64,000 nt of DNA from Verrucosispora sp. NA02020 (GCF_013364215.1 NZ_CP054923.1:5084001-5148000); one strand, 5' to 3'. Positions 23,526 through 32,557 are shown, counted from the stretch's first letter. The notes: generated by a model not told the origin, from the sequence alone. Made by a program: numbers and translations.

Positions 23526-25715
23526 TCAGCCTCGGCCCTGGAACCAGCGACGCAGCTCGGACAGCGGATTGTCGCCGGTCCGGCGGTCGACGCCCGGATC
23601 CCGCTCGACCGGCCGGCGCGGCGTACCCACCAGCTCCCGGCTGGGCGCGGTGAACGCCTGCTCGGGCTCGCCGTCGACCGCCGTGGCGATGATCCGGGCA
23701 ACCCCGGAGATCACCCGGGACTGCACGGTGGCACCGACCGAGTCGTTCGGGTCGTCCGGGTTCGCCGCGATGCCGGCGACCGCGACCTGCGGGGTGAAGG
23801 CGACGAAGCTCTCCGTGGCGGCACCGTCGGAGCTGCCGGTCTTACCGGCCACCGGGCGACCGTCCAGGATCCCGTTCACCGCCGTGGCGGTACCGCCGTT
23901 GCACTGCCCGAACGCGGACTGCTGGCCCACCGGGCAGCGGGCCGCGTCCGTGGCGGCCCGGGCCACGTCGGCGTCGAGCACCTGCCGGCAGGAGGGGTCA
24001 CCCACCGGCAGTCGCGCACCGTCCGGGCCGGTCACCGACACCACCGGCAGCGGGGCGCAGTACGTCCCCTCCGCCGCCACCGTCGCGTACGCGTTGGCCA
24101 CGTCGAGCGGGGTGGTGGCGGACACCCCCAGGGTGAACGCGCCCCAGTCGGCGGCACGCTGGTCGGCGAAGGTCGCGTCCGCCTCGGCGCGGAACGTGAT
24201 GCCCAGGCGCTGCGCCATCTCCACCACCTTGTCCGGCCCGACCTGCTCGGCCAACCAGACGAAGTACGTGTTCACGGAGCGACCGAAGCCGTCCCACATC
24301 ATCCGGTACCCGTCCATCCAGGCCGGATTGGCGTTGGCCGGGCACCACCGGCCGTCGCAACTGCTGTCCCCCTCCCCGGGGTACCGGGTGGGCAGCCGGC
24401 TCGGCGCGTCGTACCCGGTGGACAGCGTCCGGCCGGACTCCAGCGCGGCGAGCATGGTGAACAGCTTGAACGTCGAGCCGCCCTGGTAGCCGGTCACGCC
24501 AGGTCCACCGGAGATCAGCGGGTTCACCGTGTTCGGGTAGTTGGCCTGCCCGTCCGGGTTCTCCGCGAGGCTGTAGTGGCGGTTGACCGCCATGGCGAGC
24601 ACCCGGCCGGTGCCGGGCTCGACCGCCGCGATCGGCAGGGCGCGCGGATTGCCGTACCCGTAGACGCTGGTGGCCTCCTCCTGCGCGGTGGCCTGGATCT
24701 CCGGGTCCAGCGAGGTGACCACCGTGTAGCCGCCCCGGCGCAACGCCTGCTCGCGCTCGGCGGGGGTGTCGCCGAACTGCGGCTGCTCCATCCACCACCG
24801 GCGCAGGTAGTCGCAGAAGAAGCCCCAGCCGTCCCGACCACCGGCGGTGGCCGCACAGCCGTTGGCCTGCTCGCTGGTGTCCAGGTCCAACTCCTCGGCC
24901 TTGGCGTCGGCGGCCTGCTCCGCGGTGATCGCGGCGGTCGCGACCATGGAGTCCAGCACGTACGCGCGCCGGGCCAGCGCCGCGTCGGCGTCGCCGTCGA
25001 TCGGGCTGTACGCCTCGGGCGCCTGCACCAGACCGGCCAGCAGTGCCGCCTCGTCGAGGGTCAGGTCCGCCGGCACCTTGGAGAAGTAGCGCTCACTGGC
25101 GGCGGCGATCCCGTACGCCCCGGAACCGAAGTACGCGATGTTCAGGTAGCGGGTGAGGATCTCGTCCTTGCCGAGGCGCTGTTCCAACGCGTTGGCGTAC
25201 CGGATCTCCTGGAGCTTGCGCCCGACGGTCTGCTCGGTGGCCGCGGCCTGTTCCTCGCTGGTGCGGGTCGAGTCGGTCTTGAGCACGTTGCGTACGTACT
25301 GCATGGTCAACGTCGAGCCACCCTGCTCGGTGCCGCCCTCGGTGACGTTGGTGACCAGGGCGCGCGCCATGCCGCGCAGGTCCACCCCGCTGTGGTCATA
25401 GAAGCGCCGGTCCTCGGCGGCCACGATCGCCTGCCGCATCACCGGCGCGATCTCGTCCAGCGTCACGTCCGTCCGGTTGACGTCGTAGAACGTGGTGATC
25501 AGCGTCTTGCCGTCGTTGGCGTAGAGGTAGGAGCGCTGCGGGGTGGCCGGGGTCCGCAGCACGTCCGGCAGTTCGGCGTAGCTGCCCAGTGCCGCCTTGG
25601 CGGTCAGCCCGAACACCAGGTTCACCGGCAGCATGAGGCCCGCCACGACGAGGCCGACGAGCCCGCCGGCCAGCAGGACGGTGAACAGTCGCGACAGTGG
25701 CGTAGGGGTGGCCAT
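23526..25715 (-). CDS. Class A penicillin-binding protein (bifunctional transglycosylase/transpeptidase)
   Basis: 729 residues. A membrane anchor lies at about 10-35. The GT51 transglycosylase has 'AAEDRRFYDHSGVDLRG' and 'GGSTLTMQYVRNV'. The transpeptidase has 'GGSTFKLF' (SxxK, about 415), 'SVNTYF' (SxN, about 480) and 'VAGKTGSSDG' (KTG, about 623). It polymerises and crosslinks peptidoglycan on the outer face of the membrane. The ATG at 25715 ('MATPTPLSRLF') was chosen over a longer frame because the anchor then has a normal short cytoplasmic tail. Single gene between two palindromic repeats. Confidence 0.94.
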   Translation of the reverse strand: MATPTPLSRLFTVLLAGGLVGLVVAGLMLPVNLVFGLTAKAALGSYAELPDVLRTPATPQRSYLYANDGKTLITTFYDVNRTDVTLDEIAPVMRQAIVAAEDRRFYDHSGVDLRGMARALVTNVTEGGTEQGGSTLTMQYVRNVLKTDSTRTSEEQAAATEQTVGRKLQEIRYANALEQRLGKDEILTRYLNIAYFGSGAYGIAAASERYFSKVPADLTLDEAALLAGLVQAPEAYSPIDGDADAALARRAYVLDSMVATAAITAEQAADAKAEELDLDTSEQANGCAATAGGRDGWGFFCDYLRRWWMEQPQFGDTPAEREQALRRGGYTVVTSLDPEIQATAQEEATSVYGYGNPRALPIAAVEPGTGRVLAMAVNRHYSLAENPDGQANYPNTVNPLISGGPGVTGYQGGSTFKLFTMLAALESGRTLSTGYDAPSRLPTRYPGEGDSSCDGRWCPANANPAWMDGYRMMWDGFGRSVNTYFVWLAEQVGPDKVVEMAQRLGITFRAEADATFADQRAADWGAFTLGVSATTPLDVANAYATVAAEGTYCAPLPVVSVTGPDGARLPVGDPSCRQVLDADVARAATDAARCPVGQQSAFGQCNGGTATAVNGILDGRPVAGKTGSSDGAATESFVAFTPQVAVAGIAANPDDPNDSVGATVQSRVISGVARIIATAVDGEPEQAFTAPSRELVGTPRRPVERDPGVDRRTGDNPLSELRRWFQGRG

Positions 25716-25869
25716 GGTCACCAGGATTGCCGCGAATGCCACGTTCCGACCACCGAATCGGCCCAGTTGTCAGCCAATTCACGGCCAGATGCCAGCGGTC
25801 TTTGCGCTGGCCAGCACCACTGGCCAGAAGAAATGCGGACGTACCGGACACTCGACGCAGACGACCGGC

Positions 25870-25919
25870 GCAAGGAAGGGCCCCCTACTAACGCCTCGTG
25901 TATAGGAAGGGTCCCTTCC
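25870..25919. repeat. Dispersed palindromic element, copy 2
   Basis: Same family as 23430-23477, with arms around AAGGAAGGG and CCCTTCCTT and the loop-side 'CGCCTCGTGTATAG' close to copy 1. The inner parts of the arms differ, so the stem is shorter. It lies 16 bp after the stop of the polytopic membrane protein gene and upstream of the penicillin-binding protein gene, where it can end transcription of the former. Confidence 0.8.
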
Positions 25920-25935
25920 TTACATCCGGCGGGGG

Positions 25936-26751
25936 TCATGCCGTGCCCAGCGGGCCGGGGCCGCCGGGGCCCGCCGGGCCCACACCGGTCGGACCTGCCG
26001 TCGCGACGCTGGCGCTGGTGGCGTCGCGCAGGATCTCCCGGGGCAGCAGCCGGCCGGAACGGTAGGCGATGCCGATGCCGGCGATCAGCACGAAGATCGC
26101 CCCGAAGGTCTGCAGGGAGCCGATCAGTGCCCCGCCGAGGCCGAGCAGCGGGCTGGCGATCATCAGCATCGTGCCGTCGCCCATGCTGAACATCCCCGAC
26201 CGCGCCACCGCCCATCCGGTGAGCAGCCAACCGACGCTGTAGAAGGTCGCGCCGACCAGCACCAGCGACCGGGCGGTCGCACCGAAGACCGGAGTGTCCT
26301 CGGCGAACCCGGCGAAGGGCAGCATCAGCACCGTGCCGGCGATGCTGACCAACAGGCCGGCCACGGCGCTGCGGCGACTGCGGGTGGCCGCGAGCAGGCC
26401 GGCCAGGCCGAGCAGGGCCAGCAGCCCGAGCCAGATCGCGGCGACCCAGCCGATCAGGTACACCGCGCGGCCGTCGGCCGGGTACGGGTCGTTGCCCACC
26501 CCGCCGTCGCTGGCCATGGCCACCGCGCCGTAGAGGATCGCGTACGCGGGCAGCAGCCAGACCGCGGCGCGGGCGAGGCGGCGCAGCGACCACGCCCAAC
26601 TCGCGTTGGTGGCCGGTCCGGGTGGTCCCGGATCGTCGACGAAGGGCAGGACGCCGAAGCCCCCACCGGTCCGTCGGGTGCCGAGCGGCCCGGCGGGGTC
26701 GTGTGCCCCGGGTACGTCCGGCGGGGACCACAACCGTTTCAGCGGATCCAT
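25936..26751 (-). CDS. Polytopic membrane protein of unknown function
   Basis: 271 residues. A cytoplasmic N-terminus rich in Pro/Gly (about 1-50) precedes about six membrane segments, for example 'AAVWLLPAYAILYGAVAMA', 'VYLIGWVAAIWLGLLALLG' and 'FGAIFVLIAGIGIAYRSG'. The tail is Gly/Pro-rich. No transporter or enzyme motif is recognised. An AGGTG ribosome site precedes the ATG. It is a single gene between the stomatin locus and the penicillin-binding protein. Confidence 0.75.
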   Translation of the reverse strand: MDPLKRLWSPPDVPGAHDPAGPLGTRRTGGGFGVLPFVDDPGPPGPATNASWAWSLRRLARAAVWLLPAYAILYGAVAMASDGGVGNDPYPADGRAVYLIGWVAAIWLGLLALLGLAGLLAATRSRRSAVAGLLVSIAGTVLMLPFAGFAEDTPVFGATARSLVLVGATFYSVGWLLTGWAVARSGMFSMGDGTMLMIASPLLGLGGALIGSLQTFGAIFVLIAGIGIAYRSGRLLPREILRDATSASVATAGPTGVGPAGPGGPGPLGTA

Positions 26752-26885
26752 CGGTCACCTCGCTCATCCACGAGCGGTGCCGGGACACGCCGAGGCGCCC
26801 CGATGCCTGGTCACCACCCGCCTAGGACCGATGGTGGCAGGCACCGGAGCGCCTCATGAGCCTTTCTCGCATTTGTCCGGACGCC

Positions 26886-26915
26886 GGTCCGGACCGGGTC
26901 ACCCCGGCCCGGACC
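26886..26915. terminator. GC-rich hairpin downstream of the stomatin gene
   Basis: GGTCCGGACCGGG at 26886-26898 faces a near-complement at 26902-26915 with a very short loop, about 10 bp after the stop of the minus-strand stomatin gene. No T-tract follows, as is usual for high-GC actinobacteria. Confidence 0.5.
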
Positions 26916-26924
26916 GACTCCGGA

Positions 26925-28034
26925 TCAGCCTCGCTCGCGCTGGTCGGCCGGGTCGTTCAGCAGACTCCCCGGGGAGACCGGCTCGGGTGCGGGCAGACCC
27001 TGCGGCTCCCTGCCGCCGGTGGCCTGCGCCTCGGCGACGCGTACCTCGTTGTGGATCTCCTGGGCCGCCCGGGCGGCGGCCTGCGCGGCCTCGGCCGCCT
27101 CCCGCTCCACCGCGCTGGCGTCGGCGGACGCCTGCTGGGTGGGGGCGTCGCCGACCATCTGGTTCAGCCCGCCGAGCGCGCCGCCCATACCCTCCAGGGC
27201 CTTGGTCAGTTCGGCCGGCACGATCCACACCTTGTTGGCCGTGCCGTTGGCGATCTGCGGCAGGGCCTGGAGGTACTGGTAGGCCAGCACCTTCTGGCTC
27301 GGGTTGGCCTGGTGGATGGCGTCGAACACCGTCCGGACCGCCTTGGCCTGACCCTCGGCCTGCAGGATGCGGGCCTGCCGGTCACCGTCGGCGCGCAGCA
27401 CCGCGGCCTGCTTCTCACCCTCGGCCGAGAGGATCTGCGACTGCTTGTGACCCTCGGCGTTCAGGATCGCGGCACGGCGGTCCCGCTCGGCGCGCATCTG
27501 CTTCTCCATGGAGTCGCGGATGCTCGGCGGCGGCTCGATCGCCTTGATCTCGACCCGGGTCACCTTGATGCCCCACCGGCCGGTGGTCTCGTCCAGCACC
27601 CCGGAGAGATGCCGGTTGATCTCCTCACGGCTGGTCAGCGCGCGCTCCAGGTCGAGCGAACCGATCACGTTACGCAGCGTGGTGACGGTGAGCTGCTCGA
27701 TCGCCTGGAGGAAGTTGGAGATCTCGTAGGTGGCCCGGACCGAGTCGACGACCTTGAAGTAGAGCACGGTGTCGATCGAGACGACCAGGTTGTCCGAGGT
27801 GATCACGGGCTGCGGCGGGAAGCTGACCACCTGCTCGCGCATGTCCACCTTCGTCCGCACCGCGTCGACGAAGGGCACCAGGATGTTCAGCCCGGGGTTG
27901 AGCGTCCGCTTGTACCGGCCGAGCCGCTCGACCACGTCCTGACGCTGCTGCGGCACGATCCGCACCGACTTCGCCAGGGTGATCACCGAGATCAGGGCAA
28001 ATGCTATCAAAAGGACGGGTATGACTAGTTCCAT
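26925..28034 (-). CDS. Stomatin/prohibitin-like SPFH (band 7) membrane protein
   Basis: 369 residues. An N-terminal membrane anchor ('VIPVLLIAFALISVITLAK') is followed by the SPFH domain ('IVPQQRQDVVERLGRYKRTL', 'PGLNILVPFVDAV'). A long Ala/Glu/Arg-rich coiled coil ('MRAERDRRAAILNAEGHKQS') contains repeated AEG units, and the tail is Gln/Ala-rich. Such proteins oligomerise at the membrane and are usually paired with NfeD. The ATG at 28034 has GGAGAGG upstream. Its NfeD partner ends five bases upstream, so the two are co-transcribed. Confidence 0.92.
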   Translation of the reverse strand: MELVIPVLLIAFALISVITLAKSVRIVPQQRQDVVERLGRYKRTLNPGLNILVPFVDAVRTKVDMREQVVSFPPQPVITSDNLVVSIDTVLYFKVVDSVRATYEISNFLQAIEQLTVTTLRNVIGSLDLERALTSREEINRHLSGVLDETTGRWGIKVTRVEIKAIEPPPSIRDSMEKQMRAERDRRAAILNAEGHKQSQILSAEGEKQAAVLRADGDRQARILQAEGQAKAVRTVFDAIHQANPSQKVLAYQYLQALPQIANGTANKVWIVPAELTKALEGMGGALGGLNQMVGDAPTQQASADASAVEREAAEAAQAAARAAQEIHNEVRVAEAQATGGREPQGLPAPEPVSPGSLLNDPADQRERG

Positions 28035-28038
28035 CCGT

Positions 28039-28509
28039 TCACCTCTCCGCTTCGGGTAGCTCGCCGGGCGCCGCAACGTCCCGCCAGACCAGGGCTACCG
28101 CTCCCTTGACCTGAATAACCTGCACCCGTTCTCCGGGTGCCAAAACCTGCGTGGCGTCGTAGGCCCGCGCGCTCCACACTTCGCCGTCGATCTTCACCAT
28201 GCCCTGCGCGGCGTCGACCTGCTCCAGGACCAGGGCCGACGAACCCTCGATCGCCTCCACCCCGAAGGCGGTCTCGCCGGTCTCCATCGCGGTCTGCTTG
28301 TGCCGCTGGATGACCGGCCGCGCCGCGAGCACGGTCAACGCCGACACCACGGCGAAGACGACAGCCTGTATCGCCACCGGCGCTCCGAACGCGGCGGCGC
28401 CTGCGGCGGCGAACGCACCGACCGCAAACATGATCAAGAACAGGGTCGCCGTGAAGATCTCAGCGACCGCTAGTACCACACCCAGCACGATCCACAGCAC
28501 GGCATCCAC
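28039..28509 (-). CDS. NfeD-like membrane protein
   Basis: 156 residues, the short NfeD form without the ClpP-like protease domain. Three or four hydrophobic segments ('LWIVLGVVLAVAEIFTATLF', 'IQAVVFAVVSALTVLAA') precede a C-terminal OB-fold domain with 'GMVKIDGEVWSARAYD' and 'GERVQVIQVKGAVALVWR'. It partners the stomatin protein encoded next. The start is a GTG at 28509, judged from the family N-terminus; the upstream frame is not NfeD-like. The divergent serine hydrolase lies across an operator-like dyad. Confidence 0.88.
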   Translation of the reverse strand: MDAVLWIVLGVVLAVAEIFTATLFLIMFAVGAFAAAGAAAFGAPVAIQAVVFAVVSALTVLAARPVIQRHKQTAMETGETAFGVEAIEGSSALVLEQVDAAQGMVKIDGEVWSARAYDATQVLAPGERVQVIQVKGAVALVWRDVAAPGELPEAER

Positions 28510-28514
28510 GTACT

Positions 28515-28557
28515 GATCGTGACATGACAATGCACGTGTCATCGAACTGTCATGATC
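28515..28557. promoter_or_regulatory. Nested dyads between nfeD-like and serine hydrolase genes
   Basis: GATCGTGACA (28515-28524) is inverted as TGTCATGATC (28548-28557) with one mismatch. Inside, ATGACA (28524-28529) is inverted as TGTCAT (28537-28542). TGTCAT occurs twice, 11 bp apart, that is, on the same face of the helix. The region lies between divergent genes and is AT-richer than its surroundings, which suits a dimeric regulator. No regulator gene adjoins it. Confidence 0.5.
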
Positions 28558-28591
28558 GGAGGCGCCCGACCACCGCCTCGAAGGAGCCTTC

Positions 28592-29911
28592 GTGTCCCTG
28601 CGTCCGGAAACAGTACGGCACGTCGACGCCCTGGTGGCCGACGCGCAGTCCGCCGGCCACGTGCCGTCGCTGGTCGTCGGCGTGGTGCGCGACGGCACAC
28701 TGGCGCACCTGGCCGCCGCCGGTGACCATCCCCGGCCGGACGCCGACCTGCAGTACCGGATCGGCTCGATCACCAAGACCATGACCGCCGTGCTGATCAT
28801 GCAGGAGCGCGACGCCGGACGGCTGGCGCTGGACGATCCGCTGCGACGGCACCTGCCCGAGGCCGGAGCCGCCGGACCGATCACCCTGCGCCAACTGCTG
28901 GGGCACGCGGGCGGGCTGCAACGCGAGCCGGACGGGCCGTGGTGGGAGCGGAGCGAGGGCGTCGACCTGCACACCCTGCTGGCCGACTTCGGCGATCCCA
29001 AGATCGCGCTGCCGGCGTACCGCACCCACCACTACTCGAACCTGGCCTTCGGACTGCTCGGCGGCGCGCTGCAACGGATCACCGGCACCGGGTGGGCCCA
29101 GCTGGTGCGGGAACGGATCCTGGCGCCACTGGGCATGCACCGCACCACGTACGCCGCCACCACGCCGTACGCCCCCGGGTACGTGGTGCACCCGTGGCAC
29201 GACACGCTCCGCGAGGAGCCGCACACCGACACCGGGGCGATGGCCCCCGCCGGGCAGCTCTGGTCGACCGTGGCCGACCTGTCCCGGTGGGCAGCGTTCC
29301 TCGCCGACCCCGACCCCGCGGTGCTGGCCCCGGACACCCTCGACGAGATGTGCGCCCCGGTGTTCCTCAGCGACCTCGACTCCTGGCGGGGCGGCTACGG
29401 CCTGGGCATCCAACTCACCCGCCAGGGCGAACGCGTCTACGTCGGGCACGGCGGCTCGATGCCCGGCCACGTCGCCGTGCTGCTGGTGCACCGGTCCAGC
29501 CGGACCGGTCTGGTCGGCTTCGCCAACTCGTACGGCTTCCGCACCGGCGGCATCAGTCCGCTCGGCGTCCAGGTGCTGACCCGGGTCCTCGACGCCGAAC
29601 CGGCACCGGCCCGGCCGTGGCGACCCGCCGACGCCCCGCCCCCGGCCGAGGTGGCGGCGCTGACCGGCCGCTGGTGGTGGATGGGCACCGCACTCGACGT
29701 CACCTGGGACCACACCACCGGCGACCTGGTGGGCACCCTGCGCGGCGACCGGGTCAGCCGCTACCGCCCGGACGGCCCGGACCGCTGGCGCGGGCACAGC
29801 GGCGCGGAGATCGGGGAGATCCTGCGCGTCCACCGCGATCCCGCCGGCCACCCGGTCACGCTGGACATCGCCACGTTCCTGTTCACCCGCACGCCCGACG
29901 ACGTCCCGTGA
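28592..29911 (+). CDS. Serine hydrolase, class C beta-lactamase / D-Ala-D-Ala peptidase family
   Basis: 439 residues. The serine beta-lactamase-fold signatures are present: S59-I-T-K62 in 'IGSITKTM' (nucleophile), 'HHYSNLAFG' (Tyr-x-Asn near 147) and 'VGHGGSMPGH' (HGG in place of KTG). A C-terminal lipocalin-like domain ('LTGRWWWMGTALDVTWD') follows. No signal peptide is seen, so it is probably cytoplasmic, and an esterase or peptidase role is as likely as beta-lactam hydrolysis. The GTG start has GAAGGAG upstream. It is divergent from the NfeD-stomatin pair. Confidence 0.88.
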   Translation: MSLRPETVRHVDALVADAQSAGHVPSLVVGVVRDGTLAHLAAAGDHPRPDADLQYRIGSITKTMTAVLIMQERDAGRLALDDPLRRHLPEAGAAGPITLRQLLGHAGGLQREPDGPWWERSEGVDLHTLLADFGDPKIALPAYRTHHYSNLAFGLLGGALQRITGTGWAQLVRERILAPLGMHRTTYAATTPYAPGYVVHPWHDTLREEPHTDTGAMAPAGQLWSTVADLSRWAAFLADPDPAVLAPDTLDEMCAPVFLSDLDSWRGGYGLGIQLTRQGERVYVGHGGSMPGHVAVLLVHRSSRTGLVGFANSYGFRTGGISPLGVQVLTRVLDAEPAPARPWRPADAPPPAEVAALTGRWWWMGTALDVTWDHTTGDLVGTLRGDRVSRYRPDGPDRWRGHSGAEIGEILRVHRDPAGHPVTLDIATFLFTRTPDDVP

Positions 29912-29926
29912 CGGGGGCGGGCCGGC

Positions 29927-30733
29927 TCACTCGGTGACGAAGTCGATCAGGCGTTCCATGGCGTTGATCAGGGGGGTCTCCACCTCGGCGAAGGTGTCCA
30001 CCCGGGACAGGATGTGTCGCCACATGTCGGCCGGCTCGGCGACGCCGAGCGCGGCGCAGACACCCTCCTTCCACGGGCGTCCCGGCGGCACCACCGGCCA
30101 CGCCGCGATGCCCAGCGCCGACGGCTTCACCGCCTGCCACACGTCGACGTAGGGATGCCCGGTGACCAGCACGTGCGGGGAGTTCACCCGGGCCACGATC
30201 CGGCTCTCCTTGGAGCCGGGCACCAGGTGGTCGACGAGGACACCGAGCCGACGGTCGGGTCCGGGACCGAACTCCCGTACCCGGTCGTCGAGTGCGTCGA
30301 CGCCCTCCAGCGGCTCCACCACCACGCCCTCGATCCGCAGGTCGTCGCCCCAGATCCGCTCCACCAACGCGGCGTCGTGGACGCCCTCGACCCAGATCCG
30401 GCTGGCGCGGGCGACCCGGGCGCGAACCCCGTCCACCGCCACCGAGCCCGACGCGGTACGCCGACGCGCGGCCGGCACCGGGGCGCGGGTCGGTCGACGC
30501 AGGGTCACCGGACGACCGTCGAGCAGGAACGCGGCCGGCAGCAACGGGAAGTTGCGCCGTTTGCCGTGCCGGTCCTCCAGCACGACCGCGCCGGAGTCGA
30601 AGCCGACCACCGCGCCGCAGAAGCCCGAGTCGGCGTCCTCGACCACCAGATCCGGCTCGGCGTCGACCTCCGGGGTCACCTTCCGCCGCCGCCAGTCCCC
30701 CGCCAACACGTCGTCGCCATACCGCCGCCCCAT
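29927..30733 (-). CDS. DUF3097-family protein
   Basis: 268 residues, conserved in actinobacteria. The N-terminus 'RYGDDVLAGDW' and 'GFCGAVVGFDSGAVVLEDR' fit the DUF3097 family. The middle segment 'IWVEGVHDAALVERIWGDDL' followed by 'GVLVDHLVPGSKESRIV' looks like a TOPRIM-type fold (acidic Glu, then Asp), which would suggest nucleic-acid or nucleotide handling; that is inference. Function not established. Convergent with the serine hydrolase, 15 bp apart. Confidence 0.82.
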   Translation of the reverse strand: MGRRYGDDVLAGDWRRRKVTPEVDAEPDLVVEDADSGFCGAVVGFDSGAVVLEDRHGKRRNFPLLPAAFLLDGRPVTLRRPTRAPVPAARRRTASGSVAVDGVRARVARASRIWVEGVHDAALVERIWGDDLRIEGVVVEPLEGVDALDDRVREFGPGPDRRLGVLVDHLVPGSKESRIVARVNSPHVLVTGHPYVDVWQAVKPSALGIAAWPVVPPGRPWKEGVCAALGVAEPADMWRHILSRVDTFAEVETPLINAMERLIDFVTE

Positions 30734-30837
30734 CCGATCACGCTAACCGCCGGTCCGGCCCGCGCCGCCACCGACTCGCCGCCACGCCGTCCGGGCCACA
30801 GGGTGCGATGCATTGGAAAAGCCGCGTGTGGCAACAA

Positions 30838-30860
30838 ATCACGCGGTGAGGTCGCGTGAT
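30838..30860. promoter_or_regulatory. 8-bp inverted repeat upstream of the hypothetical gene at 30929
   Basis: ATCACGCG (30838-30845) is perfectly inverted as CGCGTGAT (30853-30860), 7 bases between. It lies about 57 bp upstream of the -10 candidate at 30917. Size and position suit an operator; no cognate regulator is identified. Confidence 0.45.
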
Positions 30861-30916
30861 CGGCGCGCCGAGGAGGTGGGCGCGCGGCAGCCGAGACAGG
30901 GGTGGGCGTCAGCACG

Positions 30917-30922
30917 TACTCT
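30917..30922 (+). promoter_or_regulatory. Leaderless-type -10 element (TACTCT)
   Basis: TACTCT ends six bases before the ATG at 30929, so the transcript would start at or next to the start codon. No Shine-Dalgarno is present. It is the same arrangement as at 39084, 43019 and 62877. Confidence 0.5.
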
Positions 30923-30928
30923 TTCGGC

Positions 30929-31723
30929 ATGTCCACCCCCGCTGCGGGTGCGGCCATCCTCGCGCCGCGCCGGTCGAGCCGGTTCGTTGCCTGGGTGCGC
31001 GCCTGGCGCGCCGGGCTCGTGCCCTTCGACGAAGTCGCCGACGAGGTCGCCGGTGACGAGGAGCACCACGTCGCCGACGCGCCCGGCACCTGGACGGACG
31101 TGCCGCTACGGCAGGCCCTGCCCACCCTGGCCAAGCTCTCGCCGGACGAGATCCGGCTGGTGCTGCCAGCCCCGGGCGACCCACGCGGGCTGCCCGGCCC
31201 CGGCGACTTCGCCGGTGCGGCGCTCGTCGTCGGCGAGGCGGTGATCGCCGGTACGCTCGGCCTGATCCCCGAGGTACGCGTGCACACGTCCGGCTCCGGC
31301 GACACCTTCGAGACGGTGCTCTGGCGGGTCTACCCGCTGCCGCCCAACGCCGCGGCGGCGTCGCTCACCCTCCCCGGCGCGGCCGAGGCCGAGGCGGAAC
31401 TGGCCGCCGCGCTGGCGGACACCACCGCCGCGCTCACCCGACTCGACGTGGCCCAGTGGCGCCCCGAACTGGCCGGCGCCCTGGAGGCACTGCGCCGCCC
31501 CGACGGCACCACCGACCTGCCGCCCGGATTCGACCCACGCTCCCGCCGGCTGTTCGCCCGCGCCGCCGTGCTCGACCGGGTGCTCGCACTGGCCGGACAC
31601 GCGGCACCGGGCGGCGCGGTCAACAACTACGAGGCCCAGCAGCGCGACGCCGCGCTGCGCCCGCTCACCACCGCCTGCCGGCAGGCCCTGGTCGCCGCCT
31701 GCAACGCTCCCCTGCGGCCCTGA
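30929..31723 (+). CDS. Conserved actinobacterial hypothetical protein
   Basis: 264 residues, Ala-rich and soluble. 'FVAWVRAWRAGLVPFDEVAD', 'LSPDEIRLVLPAPGDPRGLPG' and 'WRVYPLPPNAAAASLTLP' suggest a structured, conserved protein with no enzyme motif that I recognise. The ATG at 30929 was chosen over a GTG at 30902 because a -10-like TACTCT sits six bases before it. Its position and opposite orientation beside hemH match Rv1486c of M. tuberculosis, so it may be the orthologue (from memory of gene order). Function unknown. Confidence 0.75.
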   Translation: MSTPAAGAAILAPRRSSRFVAWVRAWRAGLVPFDEVADEVAGDEEHHVADAPGTWTDVPLRQALPTLAKLSPDEIRLVLPAPGDPRGLPGPGDFAGAALVVGEAVIAGTLGLIPEVRVHTSGSGDTFETVLWRVYPLPPNAAAASLTLPGAAEAEAELAAALADTTAALTRLDVAQWRPELAGALEALRRPDGTTDLPPGFDPRSRRLFARAAVLDRVLALAGHAAPGGAVNNYEAQQRDAALRPLTTACRQALVAACNAPLRP

Positions 31724-31738
31724 GACCGACCCGCCGGC

Positions 31739-32530
31739 TCAGATCTCGTCGATCAGGTCGGCCACCGAGTCGACGATCCGGGACGGCCGGTACGGGTAGC
31801 GTTCCGCCTCGGTGCGGGTACTGATCCCGGTCAGCACCAGGATCGTCTCCAGCCCGGCCTCCAGGCCGCAGAGGATGTCGGTGTCCATCCGGTCGCCGAT
31901 CATCGCGGTGCTCTCCGAATGCGCGTCGATCGTGTTCAACGCCGAGCGCATCATCATCGGGTTCGGCTTGCCGACGAAGTACGGCTCCACCCCGGTCGCC
32001 TTCGAGATCATCGCGGCCACCGACCCGGCCGCCGGCAGCGCGCCCTCCACCGACGGGCCGGTGGCATCGGGGTTGGTGCAGATGAACCGCGCGCCGTCGT
32101 CGATCAACCGGATCGCCTTGGTGATCGCCTCGAAGCTGTAGGTACGGGTCTCCCCCAGCACCACGTAGTCGGGCGCGAAGTCGCTGAGCACGTAGCCCAC
32201 CGCGTGCAGGGCGGTGGTCAGCCCGGCCTCCCCGATCACGTACGCGGTGCCGCCCGGCCGCTGGTCGGCCAGAAACTGGGCGGTGGCCAGGGCGGACGAC
32301 CAGATCGCCTGCTCCGGCACGTCCAGCCCCATCCGGGCGAGCCGGGCCTGAAGATCGCGCGGGGTGTAGATCGAGTTGTTGGTCAGCACCAGGAACGGCT
32401 TTCCGGAGGCACGCAGCCGGTTGACGAACTCCGGCGCGCCCGGCACGGGCTGCCCCTCGTGCACCAGGACACCGTCCATGTCGGTGAGCCAGCTCTGCAC
32501 GGGCTTACGGTCATGCATGATCGTCATCAT
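31739..32530 (-). CDS. HAD-IIA family hydrolase (NagD/phosphoglycolate-phosphatase-like)
   Basis: 263 residues. Motif I is 'LTDMDGVLVHEG' (D17 nucleophile, D19), motif II 'VLTNNSIYT', the conserved Lys is in 'YFVGKPNPMMM', and motif IV is 'AMIGDRMDTDI'. The C2-type cap lies between motifs II and III. Such enzymes dephosphorylate small metabolites such as nucleotides, glycerol phosphate or phosphoglycolate. Starts at 32530, 32527 and 32518 are possible. It lies 27 bp after the ferrochelatase stop on the same strand, so it is probably co-transcribed. Confidence 0.9.
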   Translation of the reverse strand: MMTIMHDRKPVQSWLTDMDGVLVHEGQPVPGAPEFVNRLRASGKPFLVLTNNSIYTPRDLQARLARMGLDVPEQAIWSSALATAQFLADQRPGGTAYVIGEAGLTTALHAVGYVLSDFAPDYVVLGETRTYSFEAITKAIRLIDDGARFICTNPDATGPSVEGALPAAGSVAAMISKATGVEPYFVGKPNPMMMRSALNTIDAHSESTAMIGDRMDTDILCGLEAGLETILVLTGISTRTEAERYPYRPSRIVDSVADLIDEI

Positions 32531-32557
32531 CCCTGGGGTGTCGGGCCGTCGGTGCGG

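Noticed and set aside
23490..26189. 899-codon plus-strand open frame
   Set aside because: Antisense to the penicillin-binding protein, whose catalytic motifs are all intact.
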